Shown here piece after piece: positions 37,399 to 46,423 of a stretch of DNA of 64,000 nt. The stretch covers positions 62,001-126,000 of the forward strand of contig JAAFJA010000003.1 in assembly GCA_013298765.1 (NCBI GenBank), in the 5' to 3' direction. The notes under the pieces are model-generated. The model did not search any database. It saw nothing but the letters and a program-made list of their open reading frames with translations, and had not been told where the DNA came from. Positions within the stretch are counted from its first letter, which is position 1, and each line of letters starts with the position of its first letter. A program made the translations under genes and the position numbers. The DNA is from Betaproteobacteria bacterium. Its GTDB lineage: Bacteria > Pseudomonadota > Gammaproteobacteria > Burkholderiales > Casimicrobiaceae.

Positions 37399-37722
37399 AA
37401 ATTCCTAAGTACAGAGAAAAGCGTATTCAGTCCTAGACACGCAATTGTCGCTAAATTTCGGGGCGCCGTTGACGTTTCAATCCGATTTCTTGAACAGTAA
37501 CGCGCCAAAGGCAATCGCGTTTACCACGTACATGCGGTCGAAAAGGATGCGGGGCAGTGCGGTGCCACCTACATTGCAGTTTTCGCGGAGCCCGCGCTAT
37601 TTTCGGTGCGCTCGGCGGGCGGAGCGAACGCCTCCACGCACGGCGCCACCGTTGAGCATTAGACCATAATTTTCCCATTTGTATGGGTTACGAGCGATAA
37701 ATTACTAGTATCGATTAGCTTA
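37399..37722. other. Intergenic region
   Basis: About 320 bases upstream of the cytochrome gene and downstream of the N-formylglutamate amidohydrolase gene (both minus). No supported gene. AT-rich near 37680-37740, where an AGCGATAAATTACTAGTATC stretch followed by GATTAGCTT could be part of the cytochrome promoter or a terminator. Confidence 0.3.
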
Positions 37723-38634
37723 TTATTTGGTTTTCAGCCCTTGTATATTAGACTGTTTCGGTTGATACTTTATCGTCGGTTGTGGTGCGGTTTGCTTCGA
37801 GATCTCATCGATCACTTGCTGCAGAACGCGGTGAATTAGCTGCTCAACCTGACGATACGAAGGGCCACGCTCTCGCGTGCCCTCGTCCATATAAAGCGCG
37901 CGGTTGATTTCGATTTGCACGCTGTGACATCGTTCGAGTGGCCGCCCGATTGCCCGAACGATTTCGACCCCTTGATACGGGTCGTTTCGCTTCACTTGCA
38001 GGCCATGCGCTTGAAACGCCGTGGCTAGCGCGTCGATCACCCACGGCGCGCACGTGCTACCGCCACGATCGCCGAGCACGACGTCTGCGTGAGGCGTTCC
38101 GTGCGGAAGTGCCGACGCGCGCGTTGCGCGCGAGGGCATCGAGTGGCAATTAAAGTGAATAAGCAAACCAAATTCTTGACGCAGCCGCTTTACCTCATCG
38201 GTGAGTGCTCGCCAATACGGTCGATAAACCTGATCGATTCGACGCTGGACTTCTTCTGCGGTGAGACGCCGCGAATAGATATCACTGCCATCATCAAGTT
38301 TTCGCCAGATCAAACCGTAGCCGAGTTTTGTTTTCTCCGACGCCTCGACTACGCTGTTCCACGTATCGGAAATGATTGAAATATCGATATCGCGTTCACC
38401 GCGATTGCAATCGATGTAAGCGCGCGGATAGTTGGCGCAAAGCAGCGTCGCACCCAGATCGACGGCGCTTGCGAAGAGCGTGTCGACGTGCGTGTCTTCT
38501 GCAGTGCGCAAATTTGTGAGCGTCGCTTTCGCTGCGAAGTCGCCTGGGTAAAACGTGCCGGAATGCGGTGAGTCGATCAACAAAGGGAGTGCGGATTGCG
38601 TCGGTCTCAAGAGAGTAAACGGCGACGGCTTCAT
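37723..38634 (-). CDS. N-formylglutamate amidohydrolase family protein
   Basis: A 303-residue hydrolase of the HutG-type N-formylglutamate deformylase family (not the arginase type). Motifs: PLLIDSPHSGTFYPGDF near the N-terminus, ANYPRAYIDCNRGERDID (metal/substrate region), LIHFNCHSMPSR (metal-ligand His) and 'VVLGDRGGSTCAP'. It releases glutamate from N-formylglutamate or a related N-acyl compound, as in histidine degradation; no other hut genes are present. It overlaps the Bug receptor gene by 4 bases (ATGA) and forms an operon with it, so the substrate may be the compound the receptor captures. The C-terminal 20 residues (QPTIKYQPKQSNIQGLKTK) are unusually polar. Confidence 0.88.
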   Translation of the reverse strand: MKPSPFTLLRPTQSALPLLIDSPHSGTFYPGDFAAKATLTNLRTAEDTHVDTLFASAVDLGATLLCANYPRAYIDCNRGERDIDISIISDTWNSVVEASEKTKLGYGLIWRKLDDGSDIYSRRLTAEEVQRRIDQVYRPYWRALTDEVKRLRQEFGLLIHFNCHSMPSRATRASALPHGTPHADVVLGDRGGSTCAPWVIDALATAFQAHGLQVKRNDPYQGVEIVRAIGRPLERCHSVQIEINRALYMDEGTRERGPSYRQVEQLIHRVLQQVIDEISKQTAPQPTIKYQPKQSNIQGLKTK

Positions 38635-39620
38635 TCGATTGCGATCCGTGCGCGTTGCGCCACGGCGCGATAGTCAGCAATCTCTTTCGCGATGTGTTGC
38701 GCGAATTGCGATGGTGTGTCGAGCATCGGCTCGGCACCGAGTTTCTCGAAACGAGCACGAAGGTCGGGTTGTTTCATGACCGTATCAATGGCGCTTTGCA
38801 ATTTCGCGAGCACTGCGGGCGCCGTGGCAATTGGCGCGACAATGCCGAACCACGCAGGCTCATTGACGGCGGGTAACTTTGCCTCGGCGAATGTGGGCAC
38901 CTCAGGCAGCGTTGCGCTGCGCTTCTCGGACGCGACCGCAAGCGCGCGCAGCTTTCCCGTCTGAATGTGCGGCAGCGACGTTGGCAAATTGTCATAGAGC
39001 ACTTGCACCTGCCCGCCGATGGTGTCGTTAAGCGCTGGCCCCGCGCCTTTGTACGGAATGTGCACCATATCCACCTGCGCTGCAGACTTGAAAAGCTCGC
39101 CCACCAGATGACCGACACTGCCCGAACCGGGCGAGGCAAAAGACATTTTTCCGGGTTCTTTCTTTGCGAGCGCGATGAATTCAGCAATCGTTTTCGCGTT
39201 CACGCCCGGGTGCACCACCATCACATTCGCCACGGTTGCGATGCGCGCGATCGGCGCGAAATCTCTTTGCGCGTCGTAGGCGATTTTCTTTTGCACGGCG
39301 GGATTCACGCCGTGAGTGCTCGCCGTGGCCATGCCGATCGTGTAACCATCCGGCGCAGATTTCGCGAGCGCCTCGGTGCCTAGCATGCCGCCGGCGCCGG
39401 CGCGATTGTCAACAACCACGGGTCGACCGAGCACGCTGGGCAAGCGTTCCGCAACAATGCGCGCAAGCAAATCCGTGGTGCCGCCTGGCGGGAACGGAAC
39501 GATTAATTTGATCGGTTTGCTTGGATACGAATCTGCGTGAGCGGCGTTCATCATCGCCGCACTTGCCGTAGCGACAAAAGCTGCGATCAGCGTTCGGCGG
39601 GTATCAAAACTTCGAGCCAT
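38631..39620 (-). CDS. Bug-type tripartite tricarboxylate transporter substrate-binding protein
   Basis: A periplasmic binding protein of the Bug/TctC family, 329 residues. A signal peptide is followed by the diagnostic start of the mature domain, YPSKPIKLIVPFPPGGTTDL, then VVVDNRAGAGGMLGTEALAK and FASPGSGSVGHLVGELF. The start is the ATG at 39620, with CCGGAG 8 bases upstream; the longer open frame (to 40019) is not coding-like. No TctAB permease is adjacent, as is common for Bug proteins, which outnumber permeases in betaproteobacteria. It is co-transcribed with the amidohydrolase gene and divergent from a LysR gene that probably controls both. Confidence 0.93.
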   Translation of the reverse strand: MARSFDTRRTLIAAFVATASAAMMNAAHADSYPSKPIKLIVPFPPGGTTDLLARIVAERLPSVLGRPVVVDNRAGAGGMLGTEALAKSAPDGYTIGMATASTHGVNPAVQKKIAYDAQRDFAPIARIATVANVMVVHPGVNAKTIAEFIALAKKEPGKMSFASPGSGSVGHLVGELFKSAAQVDMVHIPYKGAGPALNDTIGGQVQVLYDNLPTSLPHIQTGKLRALAVASEKRSATLPEVPTFAEAKLPAVNEPAWFGIVAPIATAPAVLAKLQSAIDTVMKQPDLRARFEKLGAEPMLDTPSQFAQHIAKEIADYRAVAQRARIAIE

Positions 39621-39780
39621 CGTGTTCTCCGGAATGAATATTGGGAATGGGTAGGACGCATTGTTTCTGCCCATGCCCTCTGTATCAATCGAATAAGCGG
39701 CACGTTGACATGCGAAAACTTCATGTCGTACTGGTTCGCCAGTGATACATTGAATCGGTCGCGATTGTTTGGAATCCCCA

Positions 39781-40683
39781 ATGACTGTGCGCAGAATTTG
39801 CCCGTCGATTACTGAGTTACAGGCGTTCGAAGCCGCGGCACGACATGGTTCGTTCACGCAGGCCGCCGTTGAAATGCATTGCACGCAAGGCGCGGTGAGC
39901 CGACAAATTGCGAGCCTCGAACAAACAGTGGGCGTGGCGCTGTTTGATCGCACGCGACAGGGCTTGGTGTTGAGCGAAGCGGGTGCCTCGTACTTGCAAA
40001 CCGTGAAGAGCGCGCTCACACAACTGGAAGCGGCAACGGTGCAACTGTTGAGCCACGGCGGTCGCGGTGGGACATTGCACGTCGCCGCGTTGCCGACGAT
40101 CGCTGCGAAATGGTTGATTCCGCGTTTACCGCGCTTTCATGCAACGCATCCAGAAATCACGCTGTCGTTTCTTCCGTACACGCAGTCCTACGACTTTGCG
40201 CGCACTGAGCTCGATGCGGCCATTCGATTTGGTGAAGGCGTGTGGCCGGGCGCTCAGTCTGACTACTTGGTCGGTCGCGAAGCAATTGTGATCGTCCCGC
40301 CACAGCACGCGCATGGGAAAACGCGCCTCGCCGTACTTGATGTGCTGAAAATTGGGCTACTGCATCATGTAACTGTGCCGCATGCGTGGGCAAACTGGTT
40401 CGACGCGGTAGGTGTGAAGGTAGACAATGCGCACATCGGTCAGCGCTTCGACCAATTTACCTTGCTCATTCAAGCGGTGAGCGCCGGAATTGGCGCGGCG
40501 ATTGTGCCGAGCTGTCTCGTCGATGATGAAATTCGGGCGCGACGAGTTCGCGCGCCGTTTGCACAGGGTGTGACGCTTTCTCAAGGCTACTACGTCTGCG
40601 TGCCAGAGGCGAAAGCGGGTTTGCCTCGCATTCGCACGCTTCGTGATTGGTTGATCGCCGAAGCGCAGAGCGCATCCAGCTAG
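39781..40683 (+). CDS. LysR family transcriptional regulator (GcvA-like)
   Basis: A 300-residue regulator. Residues 1-62 are the LysR winged helix (LQAFEAAARHGSFTQAAVEM, CTQGAVSRQIASLEQTVGVA). Residues 90-295 are a type 2 periplasmic-binding effector domain (LHVAALPTIAAKWLIPRLPR), of the GcvA/AmpR subgroup. The ATG at 39781 is used; an in-frame ATG four codons upstream is also possible. It is divergent from the Bug receptor/amidohydrolase operon across 160 bases, the classical arrangement for control of that operon. Confidence 0.9.
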   Translation: MTVRRICPSITELQAFEAAARHGSFTQAAVEMHCTQGAVSRQIASLEQTVGVALFDRTRQGLVLSEAGASYLQTVKSALTQLEAATVQLLSHGGRGGTLHVAALPTIAAKWLIPRLPRFHATHPEITLSFLPYTQSYDFARTELDAAIRFGEGVWPGAQSDYLVGREAIVIVPPQHAHGKTRLAVLDVLKIGLLHHVTVPHAWANWFDAVGVKVDNAHIGQRFDQFTLLIQAVSAGIGAAIVPSCLVDDEIRARRVRAPFAQGVTLSQGYYVCVPEAKAGLPRIRTLRDWLIAEAQSASS

Positions 40684-40808
40684 AAAAGCCTAGCGTGTCG
40701 ACAATGACATGAGAAATTCTCATGTCAGGATGCTGCAAATTCGGTTGCTCGTAAGCGCCGTGCGGCGCAAGATGGAACTTCGAAATACAACACTGATTCG
40801 AGGGATCC

Positions 40809-41696
40809 ATGAAGCTCACACTTTTCTTCGCGGGCGCTGTAGCGCTCGCCGCTACACCCGTCGGTGCGCAAACGAGCGCTTCGGAGTCACAGATTCTGCA
40901 GCGGCTCAAGCGCGGGGAGCCTATCGTCGTCGGGCATCGGACGAATTCGCCGCCACTATCCGCTACTGGAGAGAACGGGCCAGAAGGGTACTCTGTCGAT
41001 ATTTGCCGCGCGGCAGTCGCGAGGCTCGCAAGACAACTGCAACGACGCGAAATCGAGATCGTCTACAAGCCGGTGACGCTTGAGGATCGCTTGACCAAAG
41101 TCTCGGGCGGCGAGATTGACATGGAGTGCGGTCTCACCACAAACACGACATCGCGGGCTCGTAGCGTGAACTTCTCGCCGACGATTCTGGTGACCGGCAC
41201 TAGATTCGTCGTACCCGCGAGCTCGTCGGTGCAACAGGCGCGAGAGTTATCTGGCCGCACGGTCAGCGCGGGCAAAGGTAGCACCAATGTGAAGAGTGCG
41301 CGGCGATTTGCACAGGAGCGAAACATTGCGCTGCAATTTCGCGAAACCACTGATACCAAAGCCGCTTTCGTCGAGATGGTGAACGGCAAAGCCGACGCAG
41401 CGGCACTCAATGAAATCTCTGCGCGCGGCTGGTCACGCGAAGACACCAAATACTCGGTGCGCTTTCTTGATCGCTATTTGTCGACCGAACCCGTCGCGAT
41501 TGCTTTGCCAAAAAGCGATGTGGCATTTACCAACGCGTTTAGTGCAGCGGTGTCCGAGGTGTTGATCAGTGGTGAAGGTGAAAAAATCTACGAGCGCTGG
41601 CTAGGGCGATTTGGCTTGGGGCTACCCATCAATCAGTACACCCGCGAAGCGCATCGCATGCCGATTGCATTCAGCATGCCCGACGAGCTGCTTTGA
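40809..41696 (+). CDS. Amino-acid-type ABC transporter substrate-binding protein (SBP family 3)
   Basis: A 295-residue periplasmic binding protein. The signal peptide is MKLTLFFAGAVALAATPVGA. The family 3 domain shows 'IVVGHRTNSPPLSATGENGPEGYSVDICRA' in two pieces (about 39-69), DMECGLTTNTTSRA, VNFSPTILVTGTRFVV and ELSGRTVSAGKGST. It resembles GltI/glutamate-aspartate receptors. No permease or ATPase gene is adjacent, so it is an orphan receptor or may signal rather than transport. A GAGGGATCC sequence precedes the ATG. Confidence 0.88.
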   Translation: MKLTLFFAGAVALAATPVGAQTSASESQILQRLKRGEPIVVGHRTNSPPLSATGENGPEGYSVDICRAAVARLARQLQRREIEIVYKPVTLEDRLTKVSGGEIDMECGLTTNTTSRARSVNFSPTILVTGTRFVVPASSSVQQARELSGRTVSAGKGSTNVKSARRFAQERNIALQFRETTDTKAAFVEMVNGKADAAALNEISARGWSREDTKYSVRFLDRYLSTEPVAIALPKSDVAFTNAFSAAVSEVLISGEGEKIYERWLGRFGLGLPINQYTREAHRMPIAFSMPDELL

Positions 41697-41853
41697 GCCA
41701 TCAGAGGCTACGATAGTAGATTGAATGTGCGTGCGTCGCGGGCTGCGGTAACGTGTCGTTCAACCAGACGCGGGCGCGTTTTGATGCTGCACCGAGCGTG
41801 CAAGGAATGAGCGCGAGCGACGCCTTGGGGTCGGCTTACCTTCGAAGTGTGAA

Positions 41854-43212
41854 TTACGCCGCCACCTGGAGGGTCAATCCAATCCGCGTCACGCCGTTTT
41901 CGCTGGACGCGAGCGGTTTTCCACCGTGCATGCGCGCAATGGCGCTCACGATGGCAAGCCCGAGGCCGTGATGCGATTCACTGTCGCAGCGGGCGCAATC
42001 GACACGGAAGAAGCGATCAAAGAGTCGCGGCAGCGTGGCGGCGTCAATCGCCTCGCCTCGATTTTCAACAATGAGTTGAATCTCGCTCGGCGTCGCCTCT
42101 TCGATCAACACGCGCACGGCGGTGCCACGCTCACCAAATCGCGTTGCATTTCCAATCAAATTTGAGAGTGCGCGCTGAAGCAGCGGCGCATCCACTGAGG
42201 CCACTGCAGTTCCGTGTACCTCTGCGGTGAGCCCTGCATCTTCCAGCGCGAACTCATGGAACTCGACCACTTGCTTCGCAATGTGACAGATACGCGTAGG
42301 TTCGCCCCGTCGCGCGAGCGCGCCGCGATCCGCGCCGGAGAGGAAGAGCATGTCGTTCACCATCGACGATAGATCGCGCACTTGCTCAAGCGAAACAATC
42401 ATCGTTTCGCGTAGCTCCTCGACTGGGCGCTCACGCGCAAGCGCGACTTCCGTGTTGCCCATCAAGGCGGCGAGCGGTGTGCGAAGTTCATGCGCAACAT
42501 CTGCATTGAACGCTTCCAACTGTTCAATCGCGTTCTGCAAGCGGTCCATCAACGCATTGAATTGATTCACCCACGGCGCTAACTCTTCCGAGAGCACCGG
42601 CAGCGCGAGCCGCGCATCGAGATGTTGCGGCGAGATGCGTTTGGTTTGATTCGCGAGCGCGTGCAGTGGCCGCAGCTCACGGCGCACGCGCCATGCGGTG
42701 AGCACCCAAACAAGCGCGCCGCCCAAAATCGGCGTTGAGATCAGCGCCCAGAAAAAATCGTCCATCAAATGTTCGTCATCTTCAACATCGATGGTGAACG
42801 TGCCATTGAGCACGCCGATTTGATAGCGCGTCAGGTCTACGCTGAAGCGCTCGCTGCGCGTGTGCTTTGACAGTGTGAAGCTCGCTGTCTGCGGATCGCG
42901 ATAGATGAGCGTGCCGTCAGCTTTTGAAACATCAAGGCGAGTGCCTGGACGGCGCGGCGCCATCATTTCCGCTGTCTTCGCAAGCTGCGCGAAGCCGCCC
43001 TCCGCAACCGCTTCCTTGATGATGGATTCAATGGTGCTGATCTTCTTTTGCATTTCTGTGGATTGCTTTCGCTCCATCAGCATGTGCGCGGCGCAATAGA
43101 TCAGCACGCCGATCACGGCAAGCGTGATCGTCACTAAAAGTGCGATTTGGTGAGAAAGCTTTTTCTCAATCGAATAGCTGGGTTGAATCGGGGGCTTCAC
43201 GACTACGCTCAT
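41854..43212 (-). CDS. Sensor histidine kinase (heavy-metal/CusS-like)
   Basis: A 452-residue inner-membrane kinase. The first helix is at about 25-47 (ALLVTITLAVIGVLIYCAAH) and the second at about 150-175 (FFWALISTPILGGALVWVL), enclosing a periplasmic sensor of about 105 residues. HAMP follows, then HisKA with the phospho-acceptor in FNADVAHELRTPLAALMGN. The ATPase boxes are LSNLIGNATRFGERG (N box), a G1-like ENRGEAIDAATLPRLFDRFF in which the usual 'DNGxGI' is altered to 'ENRGEAI', and HHGLGLAIVSAIARMHGG (G2). The altered G1 box is unusual and could weaken ATP binding. It overlaps the regulator gene by 4 bases. The signal is unknown. Confidence 0.9.
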   Translation of the reverse strand: MSVVVKPPIQPSYSIEKKLSHQIALLVTITLAVIGVLIYCAAHMLMERKQSTEMQKKISTIESIIKEAVAEGGFAQLAKTAEMMAPRRPGTRLDVSKADGTLIYRDPQTASFTLSKHTRSERFSVDLTRYQIGVLNGTFTIDVEDDEHLMDDFFWALISTPILGGALVWVLTAWRVRRELRPLHALANQTKRISPQHLDARLALPVLSEELAPWVNQFNALMDRLQNAIEQLEAFNADVAHELRTPLAALMGNTEVALARERPVEELRETMIVSLEQVRDLSSMVNDMLFLSGADRGALARRGEPTRICHIAKQVVEFHEFALEDAGLTAEVHGTAVASVDAPLLQRALSNLIGNATRFGERGTAVRVLIEEATPSEIQLIVENRGEAIDAATLPRLFDRFFRVDCARCDSESHHGLGLAIVSAIARMHGGKPLASSENGVTRIGLTLQVAA

Positions 43213-43907
43213 GATCCGCGATCCTCAAGCACATAGCCCATGCCGCGCTCGGTGTGCAGTAGTTTGTGATCGAAGGGATCGTCGAGCTTTGTGCGAAGGC
43301 GACGCACGGCGACCTCCACGATATTGGTTTCCGAATCGAAGTGCATGTCCCACACCTGCTCTGCGATCGTGGTGCGCGAAAGAATTTGTCCGCGACGGCG
43401 CAGCAGCAATACCAACAGCGCAAACTCTTTCGCAGTGAGATCAAGCCGCTGCTTCGCGCGCGTGGCGCGACGCGCGACCAGATCCACTTCTAAATCTGCG
43501 AGCGTGAGTGTGGTGGCTTGCGCGCCGTTTTGATTGCTTGATGAGCGACGCGTGATGGCATTAACGCGCGCCAGAAGTTCGGTGAACGCAAAGGGCTTCA
43601 CCAAATAATCATCCGCGCCCTCTTCGAGACCACGCACGCGATCGTCTAACTTGTCGCGTGCTGTGAGCATCAACACGGGCGTGCTTTTTTGCGGCTCGCC
43701 CGCTGCGCGCAGCGCCTTCAACACGCCGAACCCATCAACACCGGGCAGCATCACATCAAGCAACACCGCATCGTATTCTCCATACACGGCGAGACGTTTG
43801 CCTTCGATACCGTCGGGGGCAACGTCCACCACATGGCCGTGCTCAGTGAGGCCCTTGACCAAATAGTCAGAGAGCCTTTTTTCATCTTCAACAACGAGCA
43901 TTCTCAT
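43209..43907 (-). CDS. OmpR-family response regulator
   Basis: A 232-residue two-component regulator. The receiver domain has the acidic pair VVEDE (6-9), phospho-acceptor Asp51 in VLLDVMLPG, Thr in MLTARD and Lys in DDYLVKPF. The DNA-binding winged helix (about 135-230) includes LDLTAKEFALLVLLLRRRGQ and 'VEVAVRRLRTKLDD', with 'GMGYVLED' at the end, as in CusR/CopR/IrlR-type regulators. It is co-transcribed with the histidine kinase. Upstream lies a duplicated segment with two TGACAAATTTGTAAT-type palindromes, probable autoregulatory sites shared with the divergent DUF4148 gene. Confidence 0.93.
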   Translation of the reverse strand: MRMLVVEDEKRLSDYLVKGLTEHGHVVDVAPDGIEGKRLAVYGEYDAVLLDVMLPGVDGFGVLKALRAAGEPQKSTPVLMLTARDKLDDRVRGLEEGADDYLVKPFAFTELLARVNAITRRSSSNQNGAQATTLTLADLEVDLVARRATRAKQRLDLTAKEFALLVLLLRRRGQILSRTTIAEQVWDMHFDSETNIVEVAVRRLRTKLDDPFDHKLLHTERGMGYVLEDRGS

Positions 43908-43986
43908 GTGATTGATACCCCTGCGATATAGCGTGTTAACGCCTTTCTATAAGGACGCTATGTTGTCAGAAAGCGCGGGGTGAGGC

Positions 43987-44166
43987 GATTACAAATTTGT
44001 AATTTCACTGACGGCTTGGTGCGAAATTGGGCTTCTACATTGCATCCTGTCGGCGATGTAAATCACATCACGAACGCACAAGACGCAGTGAAAAAGTTCG
44101 ATGACAAATTTGTAATCCTCATGACAGTTGATCACAAATTTAGGCCTCTACATTGCAATCTGTGAC
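43987..44166. promoter_or_regulatory. Duplicated regulatory segment between regulator and DUF4148 genes
   Basis: Two related segments of about 65 bases, starting at 43987 and 44100, each begin with a palindrome: perfect ATTACAAATTTGTAAT at 43988-44003 and TGACAAATTTGTAAT at 44102-44116. Each has a conserved TGAC about 8 bases later and a conserved TCTACATTGCA about 45 bases after the palindrome (a possible -10 TACATT). The palindromes resemble operator sites of CusR/CopR-type regulators. Plausibly both are bound by the adjacent response regulator. Confidence 0.6.
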
Positions 44167-44237
44167 GACACAAAACGTTCACAACCTCTAAAGAAAAACC
44201 AAGACTCCTCTCCTCCTCCACTTATAGGAAACAACTC

Positions 44238-44636
44238 ATGAAAACTTTGAATGCAACCCTCCTCGCCGCTTTGATCACAATCCCTGCTGTGTCGTTTGCT
44301 GATGGCGGCGCAGAGCCGTTCGTGAATATCCACAGCGCAGCAACCACGAGCGAAGTGCGTGCACAACTCGCAGGCGCGCGCCTCGGTGTGAACGACATCG
44401 ATGCCGGTTTGGTGATCGCTATCGACAATGCGCCGAAAACCCGCGCTCAAGTGCTCGCTGAATTGGCTGAAGCAAAACGAATTGGTGCAGTTCAGCGCGG
44501 CGACGTCACGTTCGTTGAAACGCCTGAGCAAACCGCGCAAATCGTCGCTGCGGGTGTTCGTGCGCTGAATGCGGACCGCGTGGCGAGCAATGCATCGGTT
44601 GCCGCACTGATCGCTAGCCCCAGCGTCGCTCAATAA
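44238..44636 (+). CDS. DUF4148 domain-containing exported protein
   Basis: A 132-residue periplasmic protein. The signal peptide is MKTLNATLLAALITIPAVSF followed by a cleavage-like AD. The DUF4148 pattern 'SEVRAQLAGARLGV' and 'TRAQVLAELAEAKRIG' appears twice, giving a repeated 'T/S-R-A-Q-V/L-x-A-E-L' helix as usual in this Burkholderiales family. Function is unknown; many paralogues are envelope stress or metal responsive. The promoter region is the duplicated regulatory segment upstream. An AGGAAACAACTC sequence precedes the ATG. Confidence 0.85.
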   Translation: MKTLNATLLAALITIPAVSFADGGAEPFVNIHSAATTSEVRAQLAGARLGVNDIDAGLVIAIDNAPKTRAQVLAELAEAKRIGAVQRGDVTFVETPEQTAQIVAAGVRALNADRVASNASVAALIASPSVAQ

Positions 44637-44776
44637 CGATTAACTAGTCGATGAACTGTGAACGGCGTTGTCGCGGGAATCGCTCTCGACAACGTCGCGT
44701 TCACGAGAGCCCGTCGCGCGGCGGCGCGGTTGTCGTGAACGAAACCATTTTCAGATAACAGAAATATTCGCTAAAC

Positions 44777-44862
44777 GTCCTTTTTATTAGGGCTAGCAGC
44801 GATAATCGTTGTTAGTAAATAACTAATTCTTTTGCTCGCTTGCCCTGATTTAATTTGGGCAA
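44777..44862 (+). repeat. REPIN-like paired-palindrome element, copy 5
   Basis: The left arm is GTCCTTTTTATTAGGGCTAG (44777-44796). The right arm is TGCCCTGATTTAATTTGGGC (from 44841), ending GGGCAAA. Arm starts are about 65 bases apart. It lies in the convergent spacer between the DUF4148 gene and parB, ending 17 bases from the parB stop. Confidence 0.75.
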
Positions 44863-44878
44863 ATCAGTGGAAGCTACG

Positions 44879-45814
44879 TTACTTCCGAAGCTTCTCCAGG
44901 ATGCCATCAAGCTGCTCCAGGCTTGCGTATCGCACGATAAGCTCGCCTTTGCCATCTTTCGCGTGAACGATTTCAACGTAGGTGCCGAGCGCATCAGCGA
45001 TATCTGTTTCAAGTCGGTCTAGATCGCTATCGCGCACCGCATCTTCCGGAGCGATGCGCCGTCCTTTGGCCGGTTTGCCGGTTTTTGATTTGGCCGACGC
45101 ACCTTCTTTCGCTTCGAGCGCATCCTTCACCATCGCTTCGGTCGCTCGCACTGATAGCGCGTTGATCGCGATGTTTTCCGCGAGCATGATTTGCTTGTCT
45201 TTCGGCAAACTCGCGAGCGCCCGCGCGTGACCCATCTCAAGCGTTCCAGCAACCACGCGATCTTGCACTGGCTGCGCGAGCTCCAAGAGACGTAGCAAAT
45301 TGCTCACCGCGCTTCGCGATTTGCCTACCGCCTCGGCCGCTTGCTCATGCGTGAACTTGAATTCATCGATCAAGCGCTGCAAGCCAATCGCTTCTTCAAT
45401 CGCGTTCAAATCTTGCCGCTGCAAGTTTTCGATCAACGCTAGTGTCAGCGCGGTCTTGTCATCGACGTCTTTCACGATCACCGGCACTTCGGTCAAGCCC
45501 GCCAGCTGCGCCGCGCGGAAGCGGCGTTCGCCCGCGATGATTTCGCATTTGCCGGACGACGCGCCCAAAGGGCCGGCCGCTTTGCGCACCACAATCGGCT
45601 GCATGATGCCCTGCGTCTTGATCGACGCAGCCAATTCGGCAAGCGACGCATCATCGAAACGCTTGCGCGGCTGATATTTGCCTGCGTGCAAATCGCTGAC
45701 TTTCATCGAAGCGATGCCGCCTTCCGCGTTTTCCGCCGGCGCGTTTAGCTTTGCCGGTGCCGGCATCAACAGTGCATCAAGTCCACGGCCGAGGCCTTTG
45801 AGTTTGGTTGCCAT
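44879..45814 (-). CDS. parB: Chromosome partitioning protein ParB
   Basis: ParB binds parS sites, spreads as a CTP-dependent clamp and works with ParA to segregate the origin. The 311-residue protein begins MATKLKGLGRGLDALL, the usual ParA-stimulating N-terminus. The ParB/CTP-binding motifs are GKYQPRKRFDDASL, IVVRK, CEIIAGERRFRAAQLAG and LTLALIENLQRQDLNAIEEA. The helix-turn-helix is FTHEQAAEAVGKSRSAVSNL. The C-terminal dimerisation domain is at about 255-311. Three parS-like sites lie at 53148-53418. parA is upstream on the same strand but separated by two acetyltransferase genes. Confidence 0.97.
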   Translation of the reverse strand: MATKLKGLGRGLDALLMPAPAKLNAPAENAEGGIASMKVSDLHAGKYQPRKRFDDASLAELAASIKTQGIMQPIVVRKAAGPLGASSGKCEIIAGERRFRAAQLAGLTEVPVIVKDVDDKTALTLALIENLQRQDLNAIEEAIGLQRLIDEFKFTHEQAAEAVGKSRSAVSNLLRLLELAQPVQDRVVAGTLEMGHARALASLPKDKQIMLAENIAINALSVRATEAMVKDALEAKEGASAKSKTGKPAKGRRIAPEDAVRDSDLDRLETDIADALGTYVEIVHAKDGKGELIVRYASLEQLDGILEKLRK

Positions 45815-45859
45815 AACTATCTCTTACTTAAAACGCCCTCCCCTGGAAGGGGGGGGCTA

Positions 45860-46423
45860 TTACCGATGCGCTGCGCACTCTGCGCGGTAACGCGAAACAT
45901 TCAATCGAAAAAACGGAAGCGCTTCGCCTTTTCGTTTCAACACGCCATCTCTCACAAAGCCGCATCGCGCGAGCACGCAATGTGACGCGAAGTTGTCGGC
46001 CTGCGCGGTCGCCGTGATCTCGTTCAATCGTGCGACGTTAAATCCGTAATCCAACACCGCGCGCGTCGCTTCCGTTGCATAACCTTTTCCCCAGCGACTC
46101 GGCGCTAAGCGATAACCCACCGCGACGTGTTCAGTGCCGCGCAACGACCGCAGCATCACGCGTCCCAGCACGTCATCGCAGCTCGGTTCGCGGATCGTCC
46201 AGATGTGGAAATGCTCGCCAATACCGTCTGCAAACCGCGCGCGCTCAGCATCGCGATACTGCTCGAACGTGCGCGATTCGGGTTGACCATCGCCTACGTA
46301 AGGCGTGACTCGCGCATCCAAATCAATCGCGTAATACGCCGCGAAATCGTCATCCACCAGATCCGTGAGCACAAGTCGCTCCGTGCGCAAGGGATACGGC
46401 GCGGGATGAACATACTCACCCAT
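45860..46423 (-). CDS. GNAT family N-acetyltransferase, second of a tandem pair
   Basis: A 187-residue RimJ/RimL-type acetyltransferase. Shared signatures include LRTERLVLTDLVDDDFAAYY near the start, VAVGYRLAPSRWGKGYATEA (acetyl-CoA binding) and a C-terminal ARCGFVRDGVLKRKG. The ATG at 46423 gives a normal family start and overlaps the end of the previous gene by 8 bases; the frame is open to 46513 but that part is inside the other gene. It is a paralogue of its neighbour (see 46416-46979), so this is a tandem duplication sitting between parA and parB. Confidence 0.87.
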   Translation of the reverse strand: MGEYVHPAPYPLRTERLVLTDLVDDDFAAYYAIDLDARVTPYVGDGQPESRTFEQYRDAERARFADGIGEHFHIWTIREPSCDDVLGRVMLRSLRGTEHVAVGYRLAPSRWGKGYATEATRAVLDYGFNVARLNEITATAQADNFASHCVLARCGFVRDGVLKRKGEALPFFRLNVSRYRAECAAHR

